NCBI GenBank assembly: GCA_021604825.1
Contig: BQJS01000005.1
Coordinates: 1-60,012 of the forward strand
Source: Phycisphaerae bacterium
GTDB lineage: Bacteria > Planctomycetota > Phycisphaerae > UBA1845
Direction of reading: 5' to 3'
DNA: 60,012 nucleotides
Below, piece after piece: positions 34,526-44,916 of the stretch (position 1 is the stretch's first letter; each line of letters opens with the position of its first letter). Position numbers and translations under genes: made by a program. The notes beneath the pieces are model-generated. The model saw nothing but the letters and a program-made list of their open reading frames with translations, was not told where the DNA came from and did no database searches.

Positions 34526-36817
34526 ATGAAATTACCCGGTGAAATTCGCAAATACATCGATCAGAAGCGGGCGGAATACAAACATCTGGTCAATCACATC
34601 GACCGGCAATTTCTGATCACACTGCACCAGCGTAGCATCGTATCGATCGATCAAATGCACGAGGAAGTGCGGGCATTGGCTGGCAAAGCGCCGCTTCCCG
34701 CAGCGATGGATCACAATCAAGCCGAAGGTGAAAAACTCAGCGCCGATGAGCATGAATGGCTGGTGAGTCGCACCTATGACTACGTGTGCAAACATCTCGG
34801 TGCGGAAGAAGTCGAGCGGATCATTAACCTGACGATCAAGCGCGACGTGGTCCGCGAGTTGGATGATTTCGCAAAGCTGGCATCGGTGTCGACGAAGCTG
34901 CTGGCGGAGAAAGTGCGGCAGTTTACGCTTCTTTCTGATGGTGAAAACAGGCTCCCGGCGTCAGAAGTGTTGGGGACGCGGGTGGCATTGATTCGCCACT
35001 TCATCAGCGATCAACTCGAGTTCATCGGCATCGCCAAGAATTTTGTGACGATTCGTGACATCGACGAGATCGCCGAGAGAATGATCGGTCTGGAATTCGG
35101 GCAGGGGCGCATTGGCGGGAAAGCCGGCGGGATGGTTCTGGCGTCTTGCATCTTGGAGACGTTTGAAGATTTGCATCCCGATTGGCCCGTCGCCACGCCC
35201 GAGTCGTGGTTTCTGCGCAGTGACGTCATTGATCGCTTTCTCGAATTGAACCACCTCACCGGATATCAGAGCCTTAAATACCGCACCACCGATGAGATCC
35301 GCCACGAGTATCCGCTTGTTAAGGGCGTGTTTCGCAACTCTGATTTTCCCGTGGAAATCGTCCAGCAGTTGCGCTCGATGCTCAAGGAAATCGGGATGCA
35401 TCCGCTTATCGTGCGTTCGTCGAGCCTGCTTGAAGATCGCATCGGGTCGGCGTTCTCGGGCAAGTATGCCAGCGTATTCGTAGCCAACCAGGGACCGTTG
35501 GAAGTTCGATTACAGGCGCTGTTGGTCGCAATTTCGGAAGTCTATGCCAGCACGATGTCGCCCGACCCCATCGCTTATCGACGTGAACGTAACCTGCTCG
35601 ACTACCACGAAGACATGGGCGTGCTCATTCAGAAGGTCGTCGGTAAAAAGGTTGGTAAATATTTCGTGCCAGCATTTGCGGGTGTGGCGTTTTCGCGCAA
35701 TGAGTACCGCTGGTCGCCGCGCATCAAGCGTGAGGACGGCTTGCTGCGTTTGGTGATGGGGCTTGGCACGCGGGCGGTGGATCGCGTTGGACATGAGCAT
35801 CCCCGGATGGTTGCACTGGGCGCGCCCACCTTGAAGCCGACAGCCAGCGACCAAGCCACCGCGCAAACGGCGCAACGCACGGTCGATGTGATTAACCTCG
35901 AAATGAATCGAATGCAGTCGATCGATGCTGAAGAACTGCTTTCACTTGATGACGCCTTCCCGCGATTGGATCAAATTGTCTCGGTCTATGCAGACGGCAT
36001 CTTATCGCTGCCCACGAGCACCCGCATCAGCGCGCCGCCTTCCAATCTGTGCGTGACGTTCGACAAGCTACTTGAACGAACCACATTCGCGGATGCGATG
36101 CGACGCATCCTCGTTCGTCTAGAAGAGGCGTATGGTTTTCCGGTGGATGTGGAATTCGCCCACGATGGTGAGAAGCTGTACTTGCTGCAATGTCGGGCGC
36201 TGGCGTCGAAGAGTGATGTCGCAGCCGTGCAAGTGCCCGATGACATACCCGACGATCAGAAAATCTTCAGCGCCAACAAATATGTGCGAACCGGATTGTT
36301 GGCGGACATTGAGTACGTGGTTTATGTTGATCCATCCGCGTACGACGCGATCGAAACGCACGACCGGCGCATCGAAGTGGCGCGCGTGGTGGGGCGGGTG
36401 AATCATGCGCTGGCTAACAAGCGATTTGTGCTGGTCGGGCCCGGGCGATGGGGCAGCAACGACATTCGTTTGGGCGTCAAGGTCGGGTATTCCGATATCA
36501 ACGAGACGTGCATGCTGGTCGAAGTGGCTCGGACGAAGGCTGGCTATACGCCGGAGGTTTCATTCGGGACGCACTTTTTTCAAGACCTCGTCGAAGCCGA
36601 CATTCAATACCTGCCGCTCTATCCCGACGAGCCAGGTACTCTGTTCAGCGATTCATTCTTCGGGCAATCCGAGAACACTTTGGAATCGCTGGTACCGAAA
36701 GATGCCGATTTCGCTGAAATTGTGCGCGTGATTCACGTGCCGAGCGTCACCAGCAATCAAAAACTTCACATCGCGATGAACGGTGAGACCGACGAAGCGC
36801 TCGCCTATCTTCGATAG
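34526..36817 (+). CDS. PEP/pyruvate-binding (PPDK-like ATP-grasp) protein
   Basis: A 763-residue protein sharing the N-terminal ATP-binding domain of pyruvate phosphate dikinase and PEP synthase. Key stretches are QGRIGGKAGGMVLA (about residues 193-206), PLIVRSSSLLEDRIGSAFSG (about 292-311) and the C-terminal VLVGPGRWGSNDIRLG with VSFGTHFFQDLVEADI. The swivelling phosphohistidine domain and the PEP/pyruvate barrel of true dikinases are absent. A paralogue is at 38630-41620. The start ATG 34526 is preferred because it leaves proA clear; the frame itself is open to 34412. Role unknown; ATP-driven transfer to an unknown acceptor is a guess. Confidence 0.75.
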   Translation: MKLPGEIRKYIDQKRAEYKHLVNHIDRQFLITLHQRSIVSIDQMHEEVRALAGKAPLPAAMDHNQAEGEKLSADEHEWLVSRTYDYVCKHLGAEEVERIINLTIKRDVVRELDDFAKLASVSTKLLAEKVRQFTLLSDGENRLPASEVLGTRVALIRHFISDQLEFIGIAKNFVTIRDIDEIAERMIGLEFGQGRIGGKAGGMVLASCILETFEDLHPDWPVATPESWFLRSDVIDRFLELNHLTGYQSLKYRTTDEIRHEYPLVKGVFRNSDFPVEIVQQLRSMLKEIGMHPLIVRSSSLLEDRIGSAFSGKYASVFVANQGPLEVRLQALLVAISEVYASTMSPDPIAYRRERNLLDYHEDMGVLIQKVVGKKVGKYFVPAFAGVAFSRNEYRWSPRIKREDGLLRLVMGLGTRAVDRVGHEHPRMVALGAPTLKPTASDQATAQTAQRTVDVINLEMNRMQSIDAEELLSLDDAFPRLDQIVSVYADGILSLPTSTRISAPPSNLCVTFDKLLERTTFADAMRRILVRLEEAYGFPVDVEFAHDGEKLYLLQCRALASKSDVAAVQVPDDIPDDQKIFSANKYVRTGLLADIEYVVYVDPSAYDAIETHDRRIEVARVVGRVNHALANKRFVLVGPGRWGSNDIRLGVKVGYSDINETCMLVEVARTKAGYTPEVSFGTHFFQDLVEADIQYLPLYPDEPGTLFSDSFFGQSENTLESLVPKDADFAEIVRVIHVPSVTSNQKLHIAMNGETDEALAYLR

Positions 36818-36826
36818 GTAGGAGGT

Positions 36827-37120
36827 CTAGCTCTCGTTGTATTCCGATTCAACAGGCATGCCACATTCGGGGCAGATTCCACTTTCATTCTCTCGGAGCC
36901 AATACCCGCAACTGATGCAGTATTCTGTGTCTTCGTCGTCCAGGATGAGGGGTTTACGCGGTAGCAGGCTGAGCAAGACAAAACCAATGATCGCTGCACT
37001 ACTTGCCCAGGTCAATGCAATGAGATCACCATTGACGGCATAGAGGTAGACAGCTCTAACCTCAGCAAAGAACCACACAAATAATGCAAATGAAAGAACC
37101 AATCGCCAGAACAGGTTCAT
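36827..37120 (-). CDS. Small membrane protein with C-terminal zinc ribbon
   Basis: A 97-residue protein with two hydrophobic segments (FWRLVLSFALFVWFFAEV, about residues 4-21, and ALTWASSAAIIGFVLLSLLP, about 35-54), then an acidic tail with two CxxC pairs (YCISCGYWL and ICPECGMPV) that should bind zinc in the cytoplasm. Family unknown to me. It is convergent with the PEP-binding gene. Confidence 0.65.
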   Translation of the reverse strand: MNLFWRLVLSFALFVWFFAEVRAVYLYAVNGDLIALTWASSAAIIGFVLLSLLPRKPLILDDEDTEYCISCGYWLRENESGICPECGMPVESEYNES

Positions 37121-37198
37121 GAGGCGTGACTCCCGAAGTGTGCCCACAGACATTCTATTCGTGGAATGTACGCCGTCGAGAACTCACCAGAGAATCGT

Positions 37199-38245
37199 CT
37201 ACGCGACGCTACCGCTGCAACTGGAACCTGCGCCGGCTGTGCATCCGAAGCAGTGTTGTCCGGTGCGAATGGTTCGTTGCGCGAGGTCGTTGGCATTGTA
37301 ATCGCGGATGTGCGGGCGCGCGTTTGAATTAACTGGTATTTCGAGCATTTGGTTGAAGTCGCAGTCGTAAAGCGTTCCATCCCAGCCGACCGAAACAGTA
37401 TTGCGGCACATCACGTTGGCGGCGGCTGACGGGTTGTAGGCGTCGAGCAAGCGCTGCATGTAGTTGGTCAGGTTGCCGGTGTCTACGAGCCATTCGAGAA
37501 AGCGGCTGATGGGCATGTTGGTGATGGTGTACAGGCGATCGAAGGTGATGCCGAAGTTGCGGTGTAGTTCGCGTTTCCATTCTTCTTCGATGGAGCCTTG
37601 GGTTGGCGGCAGGAATGCGCCGACCGGGTTGGTCACGAGCGTCAGCTTAAGGTGATCGTTGCCTTGGCCATAACCCGATTTGTTGAGCATTTTTAGGGCT
37701 TGGATCGATTGATCGTACGTGCCGTCACCGCGTTGTGCATCCGTGTTCGTCTTTCGATAGTGAGGTAGCGAGCAGACGATTTCGACGTTGTGCTCGGCGA
37801 GAAAGGCCGCCGTTTCCCTGTGCGGTCCAGTCAATAGAATCGTCAGGTTGCAGCGGTCAATGATGTGAACGCCCAGCTTGCTCAACTGTTCGACGAACCA
37901 GAAAAAATGCGGATTCAATTCGGGCGCACCGCCGGTGATGTCCACCGTATGAATGCCGGGCGTGCGTGCGGCGGCTAGGCATTCCTCCATGGTTTTGCGG
38001 GTCATGATTTCGGTGCGATCCGGTCCTGCATCGACGTGGCAATGGGCGCAGGTCATGTTGCACATCTTGCCGACGTTGATTTGGAGGATTTCGATTTGCG
38101 TCGGTGTGAGTGGCGACAACCCAATATCGATCAACCGGTCGTCGAAGCTGCCATTGACGGCGGTCTGATCGAGCACGCGGAGCTGGGCTTCGCCTGAGGT
38201 CAGGTCGTGCTCGCGCGAATGAAGTGTCCTAAGTGAAATCGTCAT
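37199..38245 (-). CDS. arsS: Arsenosugar biosynthesis radical SAM protein ArsS
   Basis: A 348-residue radical SAM enzyme. The cluster motif is NVGKMCNMTCAHCHVDAGPD (about residues 55-74), followed by TGGAPELNPHFFW, the LVTNPVGAFLPPTQ segment (about 222-235) and a C-terminal cysteine region (GQHCFGCTAGAGSSCSG). This pattern and length match ArsS, which adds the deoxyadenosyl group in arsenosugar formation. I chose ATG 38245; upstream codons overlap the neighbouring gene and are basic and unlikely. The small gene 20 bases upstream is its usual partner. No arsenic methyltransferase (arsM) is visible in this window. Confidence 0.9.
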   Translation of the reverse strand: MTISLRTLHSREHDLTSGEAQLRVLDQTAVNGSFDDRLIDIGLSPLTPTQIEILQINVGKMCNMTCAHCHVDAGPDRTEIMTRKTMEECLAAARTPGIHTVDITGGAPELNPHFFWFVEQLSKLGVHIIDRCNLTILLTGPHRETAAFLAEHNVEIVCSLPHYRKTNTDAQRGDGTYDQSIQALKMLNKSGYGQGNDHLKLTLVTNPVGAFLPPTQGSIEEEWKRELHRNFGITFDRLYTITNMPISRFLEWLVDTGNLTNYMQRLLDAYNPSAAANVMCRNTVSVGWDGTLYDCDFNQMLEIPVNSNARPHIRDYNANDLAQRTIRTGQHCFGCTAGAGSSCSGSVA

Positions 38246-38265
38246 GGGTTGATAATCTGGATGCG

Positions 38266-38598
38266 CTACATGCCCAAACGTTCGGCGTGCCCCCGCATTT
38301 GCACGCCATGAATCAGGCACGCCCCGCCTTGAATGGCGCTGGCGACATGGACGGCTTCGGTCATTTGATCGAGGTCGGACCCCTTCTCCAGGCAAGCGGT
38401 GGTGTAGGCGTCGATGCAGTACGGACATTGTGTGGCATGGGCGACGGCCAACGCGATGAGCGCCTTCTCGCGCTCCGAGAGCGCGCCGTCCTTGAAGACT
38501 TCGCTGTACCAGTCGAAGAATTTCTCGGCGAGGTGCGGTGCGTTCTTTCCGATCTCGCCGAATTTCTTCAAGTCGTCTTTGTCAAAGTATGGATTCAT
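38266..38598 (-). CDS. Arsenosugar-cluster peroxidase-like protein (CMD family)
   Basis: A 110-residue protein of the carboxymuconolactone decarboxylase/AhpD-like family. The active-site pattern is ATQCPYCIDAYTTACLEKG (about residues 56-74), with the CxxC of AhpD-type proteins, preceded by SEREKALIALAVAHA. The family member that travels with arsS is annotated as arsenosugar biosynthesis-associated peroxidase-like. It is 20 bases upstream of arsS and clearly co-transcribed. Confidence 0.85.
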   Translation of the reverse strand: MNPYFDKDDLKKFGEIGKNAPHLAEKFFDWYSEVFKDGALSEREKALIALAVAHATQCPYCIDAYTTACLEKGSDLDQMTEAVHVASAIQGGACLIHGVQMRGHAERLGM

Positions 38599-38629
38599 GC
38601 GGACTTTATATTCCTCGAAGGGGTCGAAT

Positions 38630-41620
38630 TCATGCGTCTAAATCAGCTGGATCGCCGATGGAAACAGGCTTGCAGACAATTCCGTGCTGCAAGCGGCCGT
38701 CAATTCTGATTTCAGCCGGCTCCTCAAGTCGAATGTGACGTGTGTATTTGGTCTCGGTGATAGCGGGTTGTTTGGCCAACCATTTCCAATCGACGAAGCT
38801 CTCGCCAACGTGCGGATCGACGGTCAGGTAACCGACACCGAGCGACGTGAGGTTCTGAAAGAAGTGCGTCCCCTGCGATGGGATGACGCAGAAATCCTTC
38901 AGGTTGGTTTCGACGATCAGTTGAGCTGTCGAGATTTGTTCCCAACTCACCGGGATGCCGAGGAAGCGATCGGCGCTGCCCCATCGTCCCGGTCCGATGA
39001 TGATTGAAACGCGCTCCTCCTGTTGAAGTTGGTCGTTGATGCGCGAGACTTCGGCGGCGATCTCGCGCGTCTGGGTGTTGTCGAATGCGTCTGGCTTCAC
39101 GTAAACCAGATCGTTGATGCCGTCGACTCGCCCGTTGCCCAGCGCCCGATCGGAGTAGCAGATAAGCGAATCGCGATCGACCTTATCGACCGTCACGTCT
39201 GCGAATTCTTCTTGAACAATGATTGGTCGGATTTGTAGGAACCCGAATTCCATCGGTGTCGTGCTCATGTCTACCGCGAATTCCATTTCGATTGGACCAG
39301 CCATCCCCTCACTGCCGAGTTTGAGGAGCGTTTGCAGGATTTCGGCCAGTGGAAATTTGTCGACTTTTAGAACGTGGGCGAAGGTGACGACGCGAGGGCC
39401 GTCTCGACGCAATCCGTCGTAAATGCGATCGTTTTCAGCGCTGTACACCGATCCAAGGGGTGCAAGCGTTCCGTCCTTTTCCGCGACGTCGAGATCGAGC
39501 AACATCAAATTGGCGGCTGCGTCGTCGGTGGGGTACACCTCGGGCCGGCTTGTATCCACAGCGAAAAACTTTCGTTGCGAATTGGCGAGCAGGTCTTTGG
39601 GTGTTGGAAATTGCGGAAGCACCTCGGGATGAGCCGGCGAAAACATCAGCGTTTGCCCGCCTTCGACCACGGTCTTGCCGAGCCCCAACGCGACGGACGC
39701 GATGCCTTCAGACGCGGAGACACTTCCTTGCGGGTAGAAGTTGTACGAGCGAGCCACGCCTGAAAACGTAGGGTAGAAGCGATGTTCGTGGTTGCTACCG
39801 ACGAGTTCTTGGAGGATGACAGCCATCCGCTCCTGCTCGACGTTGCGACCGGTGGCTTCCAAGTATCGCTTGGCTTTTTGAAAAAATGTTGAGGCGTACA
39901 CTCGCTTGATGGCGTCGCAGAGTTGGTCGAGGCGCACCGAAATATCGGGATGGTTGTTCTGCACCATGTGTGTTTCGTAAACGCCGGCGAATGGCCGTCC
40001 CTGCGAATCTTCGAGCAGGCTGCTGGAGCGGACCGCCAACGGATAGCGTACGAAGCGAAGGAACGCGGCGAGATCTTTGTAGATTTCGCGGGGCAGTCGC
40101 GCGGCGAGAAACATTTGGGTGATGCGTGCGTCGGGAACATCTTCGGCGACGAATCCGCGCAGGCTGTTCTCGTCGAGGAAGGTGTCGAATACGTCGGTCC
40201 CCAGCGTGGCACTGTTGGGCACGAAGATTTTAGCGCCGTCGAATTTGCGCACGAGGCTGTGATGGCGCAGGAGTGCGTTGACGAACGCCAAACCACGGGC
40301 TTTTCCGCCGATGGAACCGCCGCCGATTCGGGTGAAGCTGCTGGTCGTGTCGAATTTGCGCGGTGAGAAGTCGGTAATGACACCGGTCTGCGTCTTGGCG
40401 CGGAATTCGGAAAGCTCCTCGATCAGATACTCGCGCATCGTGGCGACGTCTTTGAAATCGGAGGCCTGCGCTGGGCGCAGGCGGGCGGCGAGGTCGAATT
40501 CCGTGCGGGCCATCAACCAGTTGCTGAAGTGATTGTGGTGGGCGTGGAATGCGATCGATTCATCGGGAACGCGGGCGATGCACTCCTCAAGTTCCTGAAG
40601 CGTTCGGGCTCTTCCGACTTCGAGTCCGTCGCCGGTTTTGAACACGAAGTCACCAAACCCCAGATTGCTCAGCAGGAATTCGCGGAGTCGCCGCATGAGG
40701 TTGCGCGAACGTTTGCGCACGAACAGCGCACCGATTTCGTCGGCTGGCGATGCGTAGTGGGCTTCGGAAGATTGCAACAAGACTGGTAAGTGCGGGTTGG
40801 CTGCCCGAGCCCGTCGAGCCAACTCCAATCCGGCATTGGGGTCGAGTTCGCCGTTCCGAGGGAACCGCACGTCGGAAATCAATCCGAGCAGGTTGTCTTG
40901 ATACTTTGAACACAAGTCCCACGCATCCTCGAAGGTCTCAGCCAGCAAGATTCGGGGACGGGCCCGCATTCGCAGCAGGCGGTGCATCATGTTGACGCTG
41001 TCGGCGATGAGCGACTGGGTCAGCTTCATCACTTCTGTGTAGATCAGCGGAAGAAACGATGAATAAAACCGGATGGAGTTTTCGACGAGCACGATCACGC
41101 GCACGTCGCCTTCTTGGGTGTCGTGTTCAACGTTGAGTTTGTCTTCGACGAATTTGATGATCGCGAGCAGGATCTTCGTGTCACCGTCCCAAACGAAAAC
41201 TTTGTCAACGGCTGACCCGTCTTTGATGCCCGGTTGGCGCATGATCGATCGCGGTTCGTCGGCCAATACCACGATGGGCAGATCGGGATGGTGCTCGCGG
41301 ATCGCTTCGGATAGTGCCACCACGCTGAGATCACCGAGGCGGGTCATGGTGATGACGAGGTTGACGTTATGCTCTTCGATAAACGCCAGCGCTTCGCTCC
41401 CGGTGGACACCCGCGAGACGCGCGGGGCGCTGCTGAGGTTCATGTCGAGGTATTCGCTGGTGATCAGCTCGCTGAGGAGGCCATCCTCTTCGAGAACGAA
41501 TGATTCATAGAGGCTGCAAACCAAAAGCACATGCTGCACGCGAAACGGCATAAGCGTATGAAAGCCGCAAAAGTATCGGTTGAGTTCGTCGCGACTGGTT
41601 AGTTGATCGAATTGACTCAT
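38630..41620 (-). CDS. Response-regulator-like / PEP-pyruvate-binding ATP-grasp fusion
   Basis: A 996-residue protein. Residues about 25-165 look like a receiver domain that has lost its acceptor Asp (LVITMTRLGDLSVV in that place). Residues about 220-340 form a second receiver with a likely acceptor Asp in LGLISDVRFPRNGE, a Ser in VLLQSSE and a Lys in FVRKRS. The C-terminal 600 residues are the PPDK-like ATP-grasp region: RIGGGSIGGKARGLAFVNAL, PLAVRSSSLLEDSQGRPFAG, and IIGPGRWGSADRFLGIPVSW with SQGTHFFQNLTSLG. It is a paralogue of 34526-36817. No phosphohistidine or PEP barrel domain is present. A phosphorelay input controlling an ATP-dependent phosphotransfer enzyme is a fair inference. Confidence 0.78.
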   Translation of the reverse strand: MSQFDQLTSRDELNRYFCGFHTLMPFRVQHVLLVCSLYESFVLEEDGLLSELITSEYLDMNLSSAPRVSRVSTGSEALAFIEEHNVNLVITMTRLGDLSVVALSEAIREHHPDLPIVVLADEPRSIMRQPGIKDGSAVDKVFVWDGDTKILLAIIKFVEDKLNVEHDTQEGDVRVIVLVENSIRFYSSFLPLIYTEVMKLTQSLIADSVNMMHRLLRMRARPRILLAETFEDAWDLCSKYQDNLLGLISDVRFPRNGELDPNAGLELARRARAANPHLPVLLQSSEAHYASPADEIGALFVRKRSRNLMRRLREFLLSNLGFGDFVFKTGDGLEVGRARTLQELEECIARVPDESIAFHAHHNHFSNWLMARTEFDLAARLRPAQASDFKDVATMREYLIEELSEFRAKTQTGVITDFSPRKFDTTSSFTRIGGGSIGGKARGLAFVNALLRHHSLVRKFDGAKIFVPNSATLGTDVFDTFLDENSLRGFVAEDVPDARITQMFLAARLPREIYKDLAAFLRFVRYPLAVRSSSLLEDSQGRPFAGVYETHMVQNNHPDISVRLDQLCDAIKRVYASTFFQKAKRYLEATGRNVEQERMAVILQELVGSNHEHRFYPTFSGVARSYNFYPQGSVSASEGIASVALGLGKTVVEGGQTLMFSPAHPEVLPQFPTPKDLLANSQRKFFAVDTSRPEVYPTDDAAANLMLLDLDVAEKDGTLAPLGSVYSAENDRIYDGLRRDGPRVVTFAHVLKVDKFPLAEILQTLLKLGSEGMAGPIEMEFAVDMSTTPMEFGFLQIRPIIVQEEFADVTVDKVDRDSLICYSDRALGNGRVDGINDLVYVKPDAFDNTQTREIAAEVSRINDQLQQEERVSIIIGPGRWGSADRFLGIPVSWEQISTAQLIVETNLKDFCVIPSQGTHFFQNLTSLGVGYLTVDPHVGESFVDWKWLAKQPAITETKYTRHIRLEEPAEIRIDGRLQHGIVCKPVSIGDPADLDA

Positions 41621-41723
41621 ATCGCGACTCGGCTGAAAGAAGCGGGCACTGGTGGCTGAGAATATAGTCTATCGTCGGGTGGTAATTCGCCAAGTTCCGT
41701 GCCGGCAGACTGAAACGTCAACG

Positions 41724-41756
41724 AAAAAGAGGGTGAAGCCGTTGCTCCACCCTCTT
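41724..41756 (-). terminator. Rho-independent terminator after the NADP-type gdhA
   Basis: On the minus strand AAGAGGGTG pairs with CACCCTCTT, followed by a run of T (positions 41728-41724). It lies about 30 bases after the gdhA stop codon. Confidence 0.75.
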
Positions 41757-41786
41757 GAAAAGCCCAATGGTTGTGTCGACGTGGGG

Positions 41787-43175
<1,389 letters not shown>

Positions 43176-43356
43176 TCAAGAACGGGCAGCGTCATTTTGG
43201 GGCGACACCGCGGAGCCCTGGTTTATGATTTACCAATAGGTTTTTGTGCCGACGGACATCGCGGTTTAAACGCGAATACAGCGGTCAATACTCAAATATC
43301 AGGCATGCAATTCTCATGCCAAATCAGCCAATATTCACAGGCGGTGCGGATTCGTT

Positions 43357-44610
43357 TTATACCCATCCGCGCAGCCGACAAGCTTCAGCCACCCGCTCGA
43401 CGGCGAGCAGATAGGCAGCCAACCGCATCGGGCCCTCGACGCGCTTGTTCTCAGCATAGACTGCCGCAAATGCTTCTTTCATCCGCCGCTCCAACTCGCG
43501 GTGGATGTCAGTGAGCGACCAGCGGTAGTTGTAGGTATTTTGCACCTGCTCCAAGTACGAAACCGTCACGCCACCGGCGTTGGCCAGTATGTCTGGCACG
43601 ACGAAAATGCCCCGCTCATGAAGGATCTGATCGGCTTTGGGCGTCGTCGGTCCGTTGGCCATCTCGATGATGACTTTGGCTTTAACGTCCTTGGCATTGC
43701 TCTCGGTGATCACGTTTTCGAGGGCGGCTGGGAAAAGCAACTCGCACTCGCTGGTGAGCAATTCATCGTTGGTCATGGGGTCGCCGCCGTCGAATCCTGC
43801 GATCTGCTGCATGTTGCGATTGTAGTGGGTGATCGCCTTGGGAATGTCGATTCCATTCTCGTTGAAGATCGCGCCATCGACGGCGCTGATGGCGATGACT
43901 TTCGCGCCCCGTTCATGCAGCAAGCGGGCAAGAATGCCGCCGACGTTTCCAAACCCCTGAATGACGCATCGCGCGCCTTCAATCTGATGCCCGAGAGTTT
44001 TTTCGACCTCGCCGGCGATGACCACGCCGCCCATCGACGTGGCTTCGTTGCGGCCGGGCGAACCGCCGAGCGGAATGGGTTTGCCAGTGATGACACCGCT
44101 GTGATGGTAACCCATCATGGTTTCATATTCGTCAAGCATCCAGGCCATGATCTGTGGCGTGGTGTGAACGTCGGGCGCGGGAACGTCGCGATCGACACTC
44201 ATGCGGTGACCGGCTGCCCTGATGTAAGCGCGGGCGAGTCTTTCTTTTTCATTGGTTGAGAGTGACGTTGGGTTGCACGTCACGCCACCCTTGCCGCCGC
44301 CCAATGGGAGATCGAGCACGGCGCACTTCCAAGTCATCCAGCACGCGAGAGCGCGGACGGTGTCGATGGTTTCATCGGGGTGCCAGCGCAGTCCGCCCTT
44401 CGTTGGTCCTCGGGCGTGGTTGTATTGCACTCGATATGCATCGAACACTTGCATCTCGCCCGAATCCATGCGAACGGGCAAGCGATATCGATATTCGCGC
44501 ATCGGCTGGCGAAGTAGTTCTCGCATCGATGGTTCGAGCCCCAAGACTTCCATCGCGTGATCGAGTTGCGCCTGGGCTGTACGAAATGGGTTGTAACTTG
44601 CATCGGCCAT
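43357..44610 (-). CDS. Glu/Leu/Phe/Val-type glutamate dehydrogenase
   Basis: A 417-residue dehydrogenase of the RocG/GudB branch, different in sequence from its neighbour. Visible motifs: YNHARGPTKGGLRWHPDET (about residues 63-81), LPLGGGKGGVTCNP (about 101-114), the nucleotide-binding CVIQGFGNVGGILARLL (about 219-235), and EMANGPTTPKAD. Such enzymes use NAD and mostly degrade glutamate. Full length with no interruption, so the cell keeps at least one working GDH even if the other gene is dead. Confidence 0.92.
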   Translation of the reverse strand: MADASYNPFRTAQAQLDHAMEVLGLEPSMRELLRQPMREYRYRLPVRMDSGEMQVFDAYRVQYNHARGPTKGGLRWHPDETIDTVRALACWMTWKCAVLDLPLGGGKGGVTCNPTSLSTNEKERLARAYIRAAGHRMSVDRDVPAPDVHTTPQIMAWMLDEYETMMGYHHSGVITGKPIPLGGSPGRNEATSMGGVVIAGEVEKTLGHQIEGARCVIQGFGNVGGILARLLHERGAKVIAISAVDGAIFNENGIDIPKAITHYNRNMQQIAGFDGGDPMTNDELLTSECELLFPAALENVITESNAKDVKAKVIIEMANGPTTPKADQILHERGIFVVPDILANAGGVTVSYLEQVQNTYNYRWSLTDIHRELERRMKEAFAAVYAENKRVEGPMRLAAYLLAVERVAEACRLRGWV

Positions 44611-44916
44611 AAATGCGTTCGCTGCTCCTTAAGAAGATCGCAATTCCCCGGAACTGTTTCATCGGGGGCCGATAAGTATAGCGATTCGATTGCAGGTGTC
44701 CTAGGGCGGTCCTCGCACTTAAAAACGCATTGGGATTGCAGTCGGATTCGAATTTGCGATAGTGCGGTATCGCCCACTAGACTGGGTGTGAGTCGTGCCT
44801 GCGAGGCGGGCAATTGGGTTCGTATGTCGAAACAATTGAAGTTGTTATTGCTTGCCCGATCCGGCAGCCAAGTGTCCCGGGCGCAAGCGCCGTTGAGAGT
44901 TAGGATTACTTAGACC
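44611..44916. other. Divergent intergenic region, no gene seen
   Basis: 306 bases between gdh (minus) and the phosphofructokinase gene (plus). It should contain both promoters. I see no strong dyad or small gene. Confidence 0.5.
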
